Assembly: GCA_016931495.1 (NCBI GenBank)
Contig: JAFGER010000008.1
Location: 1-41,221 of the forward strand
Direction of reading: 5' to 3'
Source: Chlorobiaceae bacterium
GTDB taxonomy: Bacteria; Bacteroidota; Chlorobiia; Chlorobiales; Chlorobiaceae
Length of the DNA: 41,221 nt
Shown: in pieces, positions 35,301 to 41,221 of the stretch
Layout of the letters: every line of letters begins with the position of its first letter
Numbering within the stretch: the stretch's first letter is position 1
Translations under genes and position numbers: made by a program
Notes under the pieces: model-generated
Database searches by the model: none
The model's input: only the letters and a program-made list of their open reading frames with translations
Told to the model about the DNA's origin: nothing

Positions 35301-36925
35301 TCGCGGATCGAGTCGATCGGCGGGTTGGTCACCTGCGCGAAGAGCTGCTTGAAGTAATCGTACAGCAGCCTCGGGCGATTCGAAAGTACGGCGAGCGGCG
35401 TATCGTTACCCATCGAACCGATGCGCTCGATACCGTTCTGCGCCATCGGCCTGATCTGGAGCGTGAGGTCTTCGTTGGTGTAGCCGAACGCCTTCTGGCG
35501 GGCGGTGATGCTGTAGTTGTCCTCGTCGGGGTTCTTCATGCGCTCGCGCTCCGGCAGCGAAGCGAGATCGATGACGTTCCGCTCGATCCACTCCGTATAG
35601 GGCTTCTCCGAAGCGATGCTCTTCTTGATCTCCTCGTCGGAGATGATGCGTCCTTCGCTGGTATCGACCAGGAACATGCGCCCCGGCTGGAGGCGATCCT
35701 TCTTAACGATCTTTTCGGGATCGATGTCGAGCACGCCGACCTCGGAGGCCATCACCACCAGGTCGTCGCTTGTTATATAGTAGCGCGACGGGCGGAGGCC
35801 GTTACGGTCGAGCACCGCGCCGATCTGGATGCCGTCGGTGAAGACCACCGACGCCGGGCCGTCCCACGGCTCCATGAGGCAGCTGTGATATTCGTAGAAC
35901 GCGCGTTTTTCGGGATCCATCGACTCATTGCCTGCCCACGGCTCCGGAATAACCATCATGGCCGCATGAGCCATCGAGCGGCCGCACATGACGAGCAGCT
36001 CGAAAGCGTTGTCGAGCGTGGCCGAGTCACTGCCCTCTTCGAGCAGGATCGGCTTGATCTCTTCGAGCGCGCCCTTGAAGATGGAGGACTGCATGTTCTT
36101 TTCGCGCGCCTTCATCCAGTTCACGTTGCCGCGAAGGGTGTTGATCTCGCCGTTATGGCTCAGGAAGCGGTAGGGATGGGCGCGGTCCCAGCTCGGGAAG
36201 GTGTTGGTGCTGAAGCGGGAGTGCACCATCGCGATGGCGCTCTCCATATCGGGGTCACCCAGTTCGGGATAGAACTCCTCGACCTGCTCCGGGTTGAGCA
36301 TGCCTTTATAGACAATCGTGCGGGCCGAAAAGCTCGACACGTAGAAGTAGCCGCTGCCGAGAAGGCCGGCGGTGAAGCGGACGCGCTTGAAAATACGGCG
36401 GCGGATGATGTAGAGCTTGCGCTCGAACTCGATATCGGTCATATTGTCGTTGCCGCGACCGACGAAAATCTGCTTGACAACCGGCTCTTGTGAACGGGCG
36501 GTCTGTCCGAGGGTGGAGTTGTCGGTCGGCACCTTGCGCAGGCCGAGATATTTCTGGCCTTCGGCCTGAACCATCTGACGGCAGATATCCTCGATGGCGC
36601 GGCGCTGCGAGAGGTCGGGCGGAAGAAAGACCATGCCGACACCGTACTGGCCAGCGGGAGGAAGTTCGATGTTGCGCTGGGCGCACACTTTACGCATGAA
36701 CTTGTCGGGAATCTGCATCAGAATACCAGCGCCGTCACCGGTGTTCTTTTCATAACCGGTGGCTCCGCGGTGCTTCATGTTCACCAGCACCTGCAAGCCC
36801 TGCTTGATGATCTGATGAGACTTGACCCCTTTGATGTTGGCGACAAATCCTACACCGCAGGCATCATGCTCGAACTGTGGATCGTACAGCCCCCCTTCAT
36901 GCTTTGCTTTCATATTTTCAGGCAC
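32309..36925 (-). CDS. gltB: Glutamate synthase large (alpha) subunit
   Basis: 1538 aa, the standard GltB size. The class II glutaminase nucleophile is Cys23 in [14 protein letters not shown], implying removal of a 22-residue propeptide. The glutaminase domain is followed by the central domain and the FMN-binding synthase barrel ([20 protein letters not shown], then [12 protein letters not shown]). The 3Fe-4S cysteines are in [15 protein letters not shown]. The C-terminal right-handed beta-helix (GXXG repeats such as [34 protein letters not shown]) closes the protein. With GltD it makes the NAD(P)H GOGAT used for ammonium assimilation. A 1324-aa antisense open frame across it is a GC-rich shadow. 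Confidence 0.98.
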   Translation of the reverse strand: MPENMKAKHEGGLYDPQFEHDACGVGFVANIKGVKSHQIIKQGLQVLVNMKHRGATGYEKNTGDGAGILMQIPDKFMRKVCAQRNIELPPAGQYGVGMVFLPPDLSQRRAIEDICRQMVQAEGQKYLGLRKVPTDNSTLGQTARSQEPVVKQIFVGRGNDNMTDIEFERKLYIIRRRIFKRVRFTAGLLGSGYFYVSSFSARTIVYKGMLNPEQVEEFYPELGDPDMESAIAMVHSRFSTNTFPSWDRAHPYRFLSHNGEINTLRGNVNWMKAREKNMQSSIFKGALEEIKPILLEEGSDSATLDNAFELLVMCGRSMAHAAMMVIPEPWAGNESMDPEKRAFYEYHSCLMEPWDGPASVVFTDGIQIGAVLDRNGLRPSRYYITSDDLVVMASEVGVLDIDPEKIVKKDRLQPGRMFLVDTSEGRIISDEEIKKSIASEKPYTEWIERNVIDLASLPERERMKNPDEDNYSITARQKAFGYTNEDLTLQIRPMAQNGIERIGSMGNDTPLAVLSNRPRLLYDYFKQLFAQVTNPPIDSIREEIVTSTTVMLGTEGNLLEADEINCRRIRIPHPVLTDEDLEKIRGIDKPGFKAITLPIFYNVEEGGQGIQESMQDLYRQAEKAINHDGVNMIILSDKGELEPSRAPIPALLALAGFHHFLISAGLRTKVGLIVESGEPRTIHHFSMLIGYGAGAINPYLAFETIRQQVAQGRITLDEKKAIKNYVKATVKGVVKTMAKMGISTVQSYRGAQIFEAVGLNTEVVDTYFTKTPSRIEGIGLDTIAEEARKRHEGAFPPGGNKVNRGLEAGGDRKWRHDGEFHLFNPETIHYLQQSCRTGDYELFKKYEKLIDDQSEHYCTIRGLMDIRFPGKPVSIDEVEPVESIVKRFKTGAMSYGSISKEAHETLAIAMNRLGGKSNTGEGGEDPERFVRDANGDSRMSAIKQVASGRFGVTSEYLANAEEIQIKMAQGAKPGEGGQLPGTKVYPWVAKTRHSTPGVGLISPPPHHDIYSIEDLAQLIFDLKNANPSARINVKLVSTVGVGTIAAGVAKAHADVVLISGHDGGTGASPVSSIMHAGMPWELGLAETHQTLMLNNLRSRIVVEADGQLKTARDIVIAAMLGAEEFGFATTGLVVMGCIMMRCCQDDSCPVGIATQNPELRKNFKGKPEDVENFMRFLAQGVREYMAKLGIRTLNELVGRSDLLATSRTIEHWKAKGVDLSKMLHQVDTGDNDTPYCTASQDHGIEESLDMRVLMTICEPAIKRGEKVSTTLPIKNINRVAGTIVGHAVTKAWGSAGLPDDTIHLKFIGSAGQSLGAFIPKGMTIELVGDANDYIGKGLSGGRIIAYPHKSSKFTPEENIIVGNVAFYGATSGEAFIRGMAGERFCVRNSGMEAVVESVGDHGCEYMTGGKVVILGKTGRNFAAGMSGGVAYVYDVDGAFAGRCNPEMVSLSAVEAEEELEWLRSKIEQHAAVTGSSLASGLLAEWPNASQRFVRVLPNDYKRAVEAMKEVEAMGLTGDDAVMAAFEKNVHDPSRVSGN

Positions 36926-37057
36926 ATCAATTCAGAAAAATTCAAAAAAACGGGACGTTCCTCGTTCAAAGGGCAGAATATAAGGTATTGGACGAAAAAA
37001 TCCTGACCATTTAAGACAACTGCGGACTCCGCTTCAGAACGACCGGCAAAACGAAGC

Positions 37058-37107
37058 GAGACCGAAGTCCGGAAGGCAAACAGGCCCTTCCGGAAAACTC
37101 CGGTCTC
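37058..37107 (-). terminator. Interrupted stem downstream of gpmA
   Basis: GAGACCG (37058-37064) pairs with CGGTCTC (37101-37107), and inside it TCCGGAAGG (37068-37076) pairs with CCTTCCGGA (37086-37094). The structure begins about 15 bp after the gpmA stop on the minus strand. It lacks a good T-tract on either strand, so it may be a transcript-end stabiliser rather than a textbook terminator. Confidence 0.5.
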
Positions 37108-37122
37108 TGCACACCGCGAAGC

Positions 37123-37866
37123 TCAGGCCTTCCCCTGTTTGGCCACGGCTTCCTGGGCTTTTTTCAGCTCCTCCTGGTCGCCCAGGTAATAGCTCCTGAT
37201 CGGCTTCAGGTCATCGTCAAGCTCATAGACAAGCGGAATTCCGGTCGGAATGTTCAGCCCGACGATATCTTCATCCGAAATATTGTCGAGGTACTTGACC
37301 AGCGCCCGGAGCGAATTGCCGTGCGCGGTAATGATGACGCGCTTGCCGTCGCGGATCTGCGGGGCGATGGTCTCGTGCCAGTAGGGCAGGAAGCGGGCGA
37401 CCGTGTCCTTCAGGCACTCGGTGGCGGGCAGCTCTCCGGAAGCGAGGCTGGCGTAACGGGCATCGTTGCCGGGCCAGTACTCGCTGTCGGCGCTGAGCAC
37501 CGGAGGCGGCGTGTCGTAGCTGCGGCGCCAGACGAGCACCTGCTCGTCGCCGTGACGCTGGGCGGTCTCGACCTTGTTCAGCCCCTGGAGCGCACCGTAA
37601 TGACGCTCGTTCAGCCGCCAGTTCTTGATGACCGGAATCCACATCAGATCCATCTGGTCGAGCACCGTCCAGAGCGTCCGGATGGCTCGCTTGAGCACCG
37701 AGGCATAGGCCATGTCGAACACGAATCCCTCGTCCTTCAGGAGCTGACCGGCGGCTTTGGCCTCTTCCCTTCCTTTTTCCGAAAGATCGATATCAACCCA
37801 GCCGGTAAAACGGTTCTCCCTGTTCCACTGGCTTTCGCCGTGCCTCAGCAGGACAAGTTTCTTCAT
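37123..37866 (-). CDS. gpmA: 2,3-bisphosphoglycerate-dependent phosphoglycerate mutase
   Basis: A 247-aa glycolytic/gluconeogenic enzyme interconverting 3- and 2-phosphoglycerate in the cytoplasm. The phospho-acceptor is His9 in [18 protein letters not shown]; Glu87 in [12 protein letters not shown] and His182 in [16 protein letters not shown] complete the catalytic set. Length and all main motifs match dPGM. AAGGAGCG provides a good Shine-Dalgarno upstream of the ATG. It is transcribed alone, with an interrupted stem after it. Confidence 0.97.
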   Translation of the reverse strand: MKKLVLLRHGESQWNRENRFTGWVDIDLSEKGREEAKAAGQLLKDEGFVFDMAYASVLKRAIRTLWTVLDQMDLMWIPVIKNWRLNERHYGALQGLNKVETAQRHGDEQVLVWRRSYDTPPPVLSADSEYWPGNDARYASLASGELPATECLKDTVARFLPYWHETIAPQIRDGKRVIITAHGNSLRALVKYLDNISDEDIVGLNIPTGIPLVYELDDDLKPIRSYYLGDQEELKKAQEAVAKQGKA

Positions 37867-38218
37867 GTAACGCTCCTTGTAGCTCTATTGGTATATTTTC
37901 AAAAAAAAGGAAAGAGTGCGCCATCAACAGGCCTGTCAATTTAATATTCTGGAAACCCAATCTCAAACATTCTCTCAGCACCTTTACGGAGGTCGGCGCT
38001 CCCCTTTTCGCGTCAGGCGGGAGCGGTTTTTTTCTGCTCCGTCGGGCTGCTTGTATGGCATTATCGATCAAAATGTTCTATCTTATATGATTTTTGACGC
38101 TTGATGAGCAAACCTGACTCAATGGCACGGGAAAATGCTGTCCATCGGATGACGGAACCAATCAGCGATGCCCTCCGGGCAGTACCTCAGTAATCAGCAC
38201 GTATCGGATCTGAACACC
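37867..38218. other. Divergent intergenic region between gpmA and the flavoprotein gene
   Basis: 352 bp with no supported gene. It holds the gpmA Shine-Dalgarno at the left end, a GGAGC/GCTCC hairpin with a T-rich loop near 38020-38042, and an AT-rich stretch (38060-38100) that could contain a rightward promoter. Short open frames here have no family look. Confidence 0.5.
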
Positions 38219-39481
38219 ATGAACGTCAACAATTTCAGATTTACGCTCGGCGGAAAAGAGTATGTCCCTATCGTGATCGGCGGCATGGGAGTCAACATCT
38301 CCACTTCAGAGCTTGCACTCTCCGCGGAACGGCTGGGCGGCATCGGCCATATCTCCGATGCCGAGGTCATGCAGGTTTGTGATCAGATTTTCGGCACCAC
38401 CTACACCAGCGACAAACGCCAGAGGTACGCCTCGAACTTCAACAATCCGGACAAATCGAGCATCCAGTTCGATCTGGAACTGCTGGCCGAAGCGCAGAAA
38501 CGGTATATTGACCATACGGTAAGCCAGAAAACCGGCAACGGGGCGATCTTCGTGAACTGCATGGAGAAGCTCACGATGAACAACTCCGCCGCGACTCTCA
38601 AGGTGCGCTTGGAGGCAGCCATGGACGCGGGCATTGACGGCATCACACTCGCCGCCGGCCTGAACCTCAGAACCCTCGACCTCATCAGTGCGCATGAACG
38701 GTTCCGCGATGTCAAGCTCGGTATCATCATCTCTTCGGTGCGCGCGCTCTCGATTTTCCTGAAGCGAGCCATCCGGCTTGAGCGGCTACCCGACTATATT
38801 GTGGTCGAAGGACCTCTTGCGGGTGGCCATCTCGGCTTCAGCCCGGACGACTGGCAGTCGCAAAGCCTGCAAAGCATCGTGGCCGAAACCATCGCCTTCC
38901 TCAAAAAGGAGAATCTCGACATTCCGGTCATACCGGCAGGCGGCATCTTCACCGGCACCGACGCGGTGGAGTACCTGCAGATGGGTGCTTCGGCGGTTCA
39001 GGTCGCAACCCGCTTCACCATCGCGCAGGAAGCGGGCCTCCCGGACGAGGTCAAGCAGCACTATATCAATGCCAGGCCGGAGGATGTCGAAGTCAACACC
39101 GCCTCCCCCACCGGTTACCCGATGCGCATGCTCAGGCAGTCCCCCACCCTTCAGTACGGCATGAAACCCAACTGCGAAGGACTCGGCTACCTGCTCGACA
39201 ACGAAGGCAAATGCCCCTACATCGACGACTATTTCAAGGCGCTCGAATCGAGGAACCCCGGCGATGGCCGCTTTGTCGTCAAGAACCACACATGCCTCTG
39301 CACCGGCATGGCCCGCTACGACTGCTGGACCTGCGGCCACACGGTTTCGCGCCTGAAGGAGACCACCAACCTTCTGCCCGACGGCTCCTGGCAACTGCCC
39401 ACGGCCGAGGAGATTTTCAACGACTACCTCCTGAGCGAAAACCACGCCATCACGAAACCGGAAATCGGAAAAGGACGCTGA
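38219..39481 (+). CDS. Nitronate monooxygenase-like FMN TIM-barrel protein with a Cys-rich tail
   Basis: A 420-aa flavoprotein of the 2-nitropropane dioxygenase/FabK-like family. The FMN-barrel signatures are PIVIGGMGVNISTSELALSA at the start, VVEGPLAGGHLGF in the middle, and VIPAGGIFTGTDAVEYLQMGASAVQ for phosphate binding. The C-terminal 100 residues are unusual, with CLCTGMARYDCWTCGH (C-x-C, C-x-x-C) that might bind a metal or iron-sulfur cluster. I chose the ATG at 38219 because family members start just before the IxxGGMG motif; an in-frame ATG at 38168 would add 17 residues. The true substrate cannot be read from sequence. Confidence 0.85.
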   Translation: MNVNNFRFTLGGKEYVPIVIGGMGVNISTSELALSAERLGGIGHISDAEVMQVCDQIFGTTYTSDKRQRYASNFNNPDKSSIQFDLELLAEAQKRYIDHTVSQKTGNGAIFVNCMEKLTMNNSAATLKVRLEAAMDAGIDGITLAAGLNLRTLDLISAHERFRDVKLGIIISSVRALSIFLKRAIRLERLPDYIVVEGPLAGGHLGFSPDDWQSQSLQSIVAETIAFLKKENLDIPVIPAGGIFTGTDAVEYLQMGASAVQVATRFTIAQEAGLPDEVKQHYINARPEDVEVNTASPTGYPMRMLRQSPTLQYGMKPNCEGLGYLLDNEGKCPYIDDYFKALESRNPGDGRFVVKNHTCLCTGMARYDCWTCGHTVSRLKETTNLLPDGSWQLPTAEEIFNDYLLSENHAITKPEIGKGR

Positions 39482-39666
39482 AGCCGGAGGGATTTTTGCC
39501 TCAGAGGTACGGATAGCTTACCTTAGATGAAAAGGAGCTGGCGCGGCTGACGTGTCTGCTCCGAAGCATCAGGGCGCCTCCCGACACATCATCATTCCGC
39601 TTTGCGGGAACAGGCACTTGTTCGTGGCGCTCACCATTTCGGTACCGAAACCAGCTTCCTGCCGGT

Positions 39667-40674
39667 ATGAAGCGTCATCTGTTTTCCTGGTTGAGGCTGT
39701 CGGCCTCATTCATCACACTCCTCATGGCGGCCATCGCCGTCAACCAGCTCTACAGCCTGTCGATGCTGCTTGAAAGGCTCGTTCCCTTTTCGGGTTATGC
39801 ATTCCTTCTGCTCTGGGCAATCTTTTTCAGCATAACGGCCATAACCGGCTACCGACTCTGGAGAGCGCCGAAGGTTCCTGCGCTGGCCGACCGGGAGGGC
39901 GGGAAAAATTACGACGAATACATCAGCTATCTTTCAGGAGCGCTCGCGCCGCACGCCGTCCAGCCGGACGCCGGGAAAAATGGGGGTGACCTGCGATGGG
40001 TCAAGACCAACCTGAAGCTGCACGAAGTCGATGCGCTCAACGCCACCAAAACCGTCGCCACCAAAAACTTCTTCATCGGCGCTTTCGCGCAAAACACCTC
40101 GTACGGCACGACCACCTCGCTGATGAACAACCTCAAGCTTGTCTGGAAAATCTATTCAGGCTACTACCGCAATCACTCGGCCAAGGAATTTCTGGTGCTG
40201 CTCCGCTCGGTCTATGAGTGCCTGCCCCTGTCAGACTTCAACAAGGACGAACTTCCGGCGCACATCAAACCCATCATCCAGAGCTCGTTCAGCAACACGC
40301 TCTCCTCGCTGCTGCCGGGCGGCAACCTGCTGACCCCGTTCTTCCTCAACCTGTTCCTCGCGGGCGCGACCAACACCTACCTTACCTGCCTGGCCGGCAT
40401 CATCACCTCGAAGCACTGCCAGATGCTCTCGCTTGAAGACAAGCAGGAGATCGTGCAGCAAAGCATGTTCGAAGCGGCCTTCATGCTCAGGGAGATCGTC
40501 AAGGAGTGCAACCCGATTCTGTCGGTAACGATCAGCAACGCCGTCAAGAAAGCGGGCATCGAAAGCCTTGACACCGTCTCGGCCCCCTCAACGGGCAGTA
40601 GCGTTGCCCAGGACATCGTCTCCCACCTGGCCAGCTCGATCAAGCACATTATAAGAGAAAGCGGAATGGAGTAG
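39667..40674 (+). CDS. DUF697-like membrane protein
   Basis: 335 aa. Two N-terminal transmembrane helices (ASFITLLMAAIAVNQLYSLS; YAFLLLWAIFFSITAITGY) are followed by a cytosolic region, then a semi-hydrophobic segment GNLLTPFFLNLFLAGATNTY with TCLAGIITSKHCQ, which resembles the DUF697 signature. Function is unknown; some relatives occur beside GTPases, but none is here. Start is the ATG after CCTGCCGGT. The gene is followed at 66 bp by the SMR transporter gene. Confidence 0.7.
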   Translation: MKRHLFSWLRLSASFITLLMAAIAVNQLYSLSMLLERLVPFSGYAFLLLWAIFFSITAITGYRLWRAPKVPALADREGGKNYDEYISYLSGALAPHAVQPDAGKNGGDLRWVKTNLKLHEVDALNATKTVATKNFFIGAFAQNTSYGTTTSLMNNLKLVWKIYSGYYRNHSAKEFLVLLRSVYECLPLSDFNKDELPAHIKPIIQSSFSNTLSSLLPGGNLLTPFFLNLFLAGATNTYLTCLAGIITSKHCQMLSLEDKQEIVQQSMFEAAFMLREIVKECNPILSVTISNAVKKAGIESLDTVSAPSTGSSVAQDIVSHLASSIKHIIRESGME

Positions 40675-40740
40675 CAGCCGATGACCATGATTGCCGACAA
40701 GACCAAGCGGAATGAATCAATGTTCCGGAGGAGCTGAATT

Positions 40741-41061
40741 GTGGCCTGGGTGATGCTTTTTGTTGCCGGGCTGTTCGAGTGCGCCTGGGCGGTGGGGCTC
40801 AAATATTCCGAAGGCTTCACGCGGCCAGTGCCGTCGGCGCTGACCATCGCGGCGATGCTCGTCAGCTTCTGGCTGCTTTCCGTGGCGATGAAAACCGTGC
40901 CGGTCGGCACAGCCTACGCCGTGTGGACAGGCATCGGCGCGGCGGGCGTCGCCGTGGCGGGAATGCTGCTCTTCGACGAATCGCGCGACCTTGCGCGGCT
41001 GCTCTGCATTTTCCTGATCATCGCCGGGGTCGCGGGGCTGCGGGTACTCGCAGGGAAGTAA
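40741..41061 (+). CDS. sugE: SMR-family transporter, Gdx/SugE type
   Basis: 106 aa, four helices, the full length of a small multidrug resistance protein. [20 protein letters not shown] has the essential Glu (E13), and [16 protein letters not shown] in helix 3 is the Gdx/SugE form rather than EmrE. Such proteins act as antiparallel dimers exchanging guanidinium for protons. The start is GTG with GGAGGAGCTGAATT upstream as Shine-Dalgarno. No guanidine riboswitch is visible in the 66-bp upstream gap. Confidence 0.9.
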   Translation: MAWVMLFVAGLFECAWAVGLKYSEGFTRPVPSALTIAAMLVSFWLLSVAMKTVPVGTAYAVWTGIGAAGVAVAGMLLFDESRDLARLLCIFLIIAGVAGLRVLAGK

Positions 41062-41074
41062 GCCGGGAGGTTCA

Positions 41075-41119
41075 GGTGGACGCTGTGTACTTGGTGGACA
41101 CAATGGACGGAATGGACGG
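41075..41119. repeat. TGGAC short repeats after sugE
   Basis: GGTGGAC occurs at 41075 and 41093, and ATGGACGG at 41103 and 41112, a short imperfect tandem array in the intergenic region. It is non-coding by appearance; the minus-strand frame merely gives Val-His repeats. Confidence 0.45.
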
Positions 41120-41150
41120 AAATTATTACTTCGACCACTAAAACTCTTAA

Positions 41151-41221
41151 ACAATTGCCCCGGACTTTAGTCCGGGGTTTATGGATAAGAAAAAAGAAAT
41201 AAGGGCTTTAGCCCAATCTCT
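41151..41221 (-). repeat. Dispersed paired-palindrome element, copy 2
   Basis: CCCCGGACTTTAGTCCGGGG and GGGCTTTAGCCC separated by about 30 A-rich bases; reverse-complemented it aligns with 25591-25661 along its length, including ATTGGGC and CAATTG/CAACTG at the ends. It runs to the window end and may continue. It probably also ends sugE transcription. Confidence 0.7.

Noticed and set aside
32519-36493. 1324-aa open frame on the plus strand across gltB
   Set aside because: Antisense shadow of a GC-rich gene; composition is Arg/Asp/Val/Leu-biased and no domain is visible.
37793-38071. 92-aa minus-strand frame upstream of gpmA
   Set aside because: Overlaps the gpmA start in another frame, without a ribosome-binding site or family resemblance.
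40675-40740. Guanidine riboswitch before the Gdx/SugE gene
   Set aside because: Only 66 bp are available and no conserved ykkC-type elements are visible.

Overview
The window looks like a chromosomal segment of a green sulfur bacterium (Chlorobiaceae, probably Chlorobaculum-like). This rests on overall gene flavour, a GC-rich core and palindromic intergenic repeats; no single marker proves it, so genus-level confidence is moderate at best. GC-rich housekeeping blocks flank a central defence island of about 20 kb.

Layout. (1) Positions 1-6290, minus strand: a cobalamin-uptake operon under a cobalamin riboswitch (6070-6287). It encodes a TonB-dependent receptor, a small two-cluster ferredoxin-like protein, a lipoprotein binding protein, a permease and an ATPase. 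(2) 6466-8133, minus: a mobile-element backbone remnant with a TraF-type S26 peptidase, a ParA ATPase preceded by eight contiguous 8-bp units, and an excisionase-type HTH protein. (3) 8233-13168, minus: a six-repeat CRISPR array with its leader and a decayed cas1 3' end, then an AbiEi/AbiEii toxin-antitoxin pair, then a 28-repeat CRISPR array with its leader. (4) 13169-15340, minus: a reverse transcriptase-Cas1 fusion. (5) 15435-26534, plus: cas2, a membrane-anchored Csx15-like protein, a second small membrane protein, then cmr2(cas10)-cmr3-[CARF nuclease]-cmr4-cmr5-[second cmr5-like gene]-cmr6-cmr1-cas6, a complete type III-B system. (6) 26543-28919, minus: an unknown gene and a tyrosine integrase beside tRNA-Val(GAC), the probable right edge of the island. 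(7) 28993-41221, core genes: clpX, a DUF4404-like gene, gltD, gltB, gpmA, a nitronate monooxygenase-like flavoprotein, a DUF697-like membrane protein and a Gdx/SugE-type SMR transporter.

How the defence genes may work together. RT-Cas1 and Cas2 can insert spacers, possibly from RNA. The arrays read leftward from leaders next to cas1, and Cas6 would cut 3' of the repeat hairpin to leave an AUUGCGAC handle. The Cmr complex has an HD-less Cas10 with an intact GGDD cyclase motif, so cyclic oligoadenylate signalling is expected. The CARF-PD-(D/E)XK protein, translationally coupled to cmr3, is the obvious effector. The Csx15-like domain, here behind a transmembrane helix, is a candidate ring nuclease or sensor, which would place part of the signalling at the membrane beside a second small membrane protein.

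Most unusual observations: a 70-nt outlier spacer containing a perfect 18-bp fold-back, the membrane-anchored Csx15-like/small-membrane-protein pair, tandem Cmr5-like subunits, a CARF nuclease buried inside the cmr operon, a relic duplicate of the cas1-leader-array module, and an 8-bp-phased centromere-like repeat before parA.
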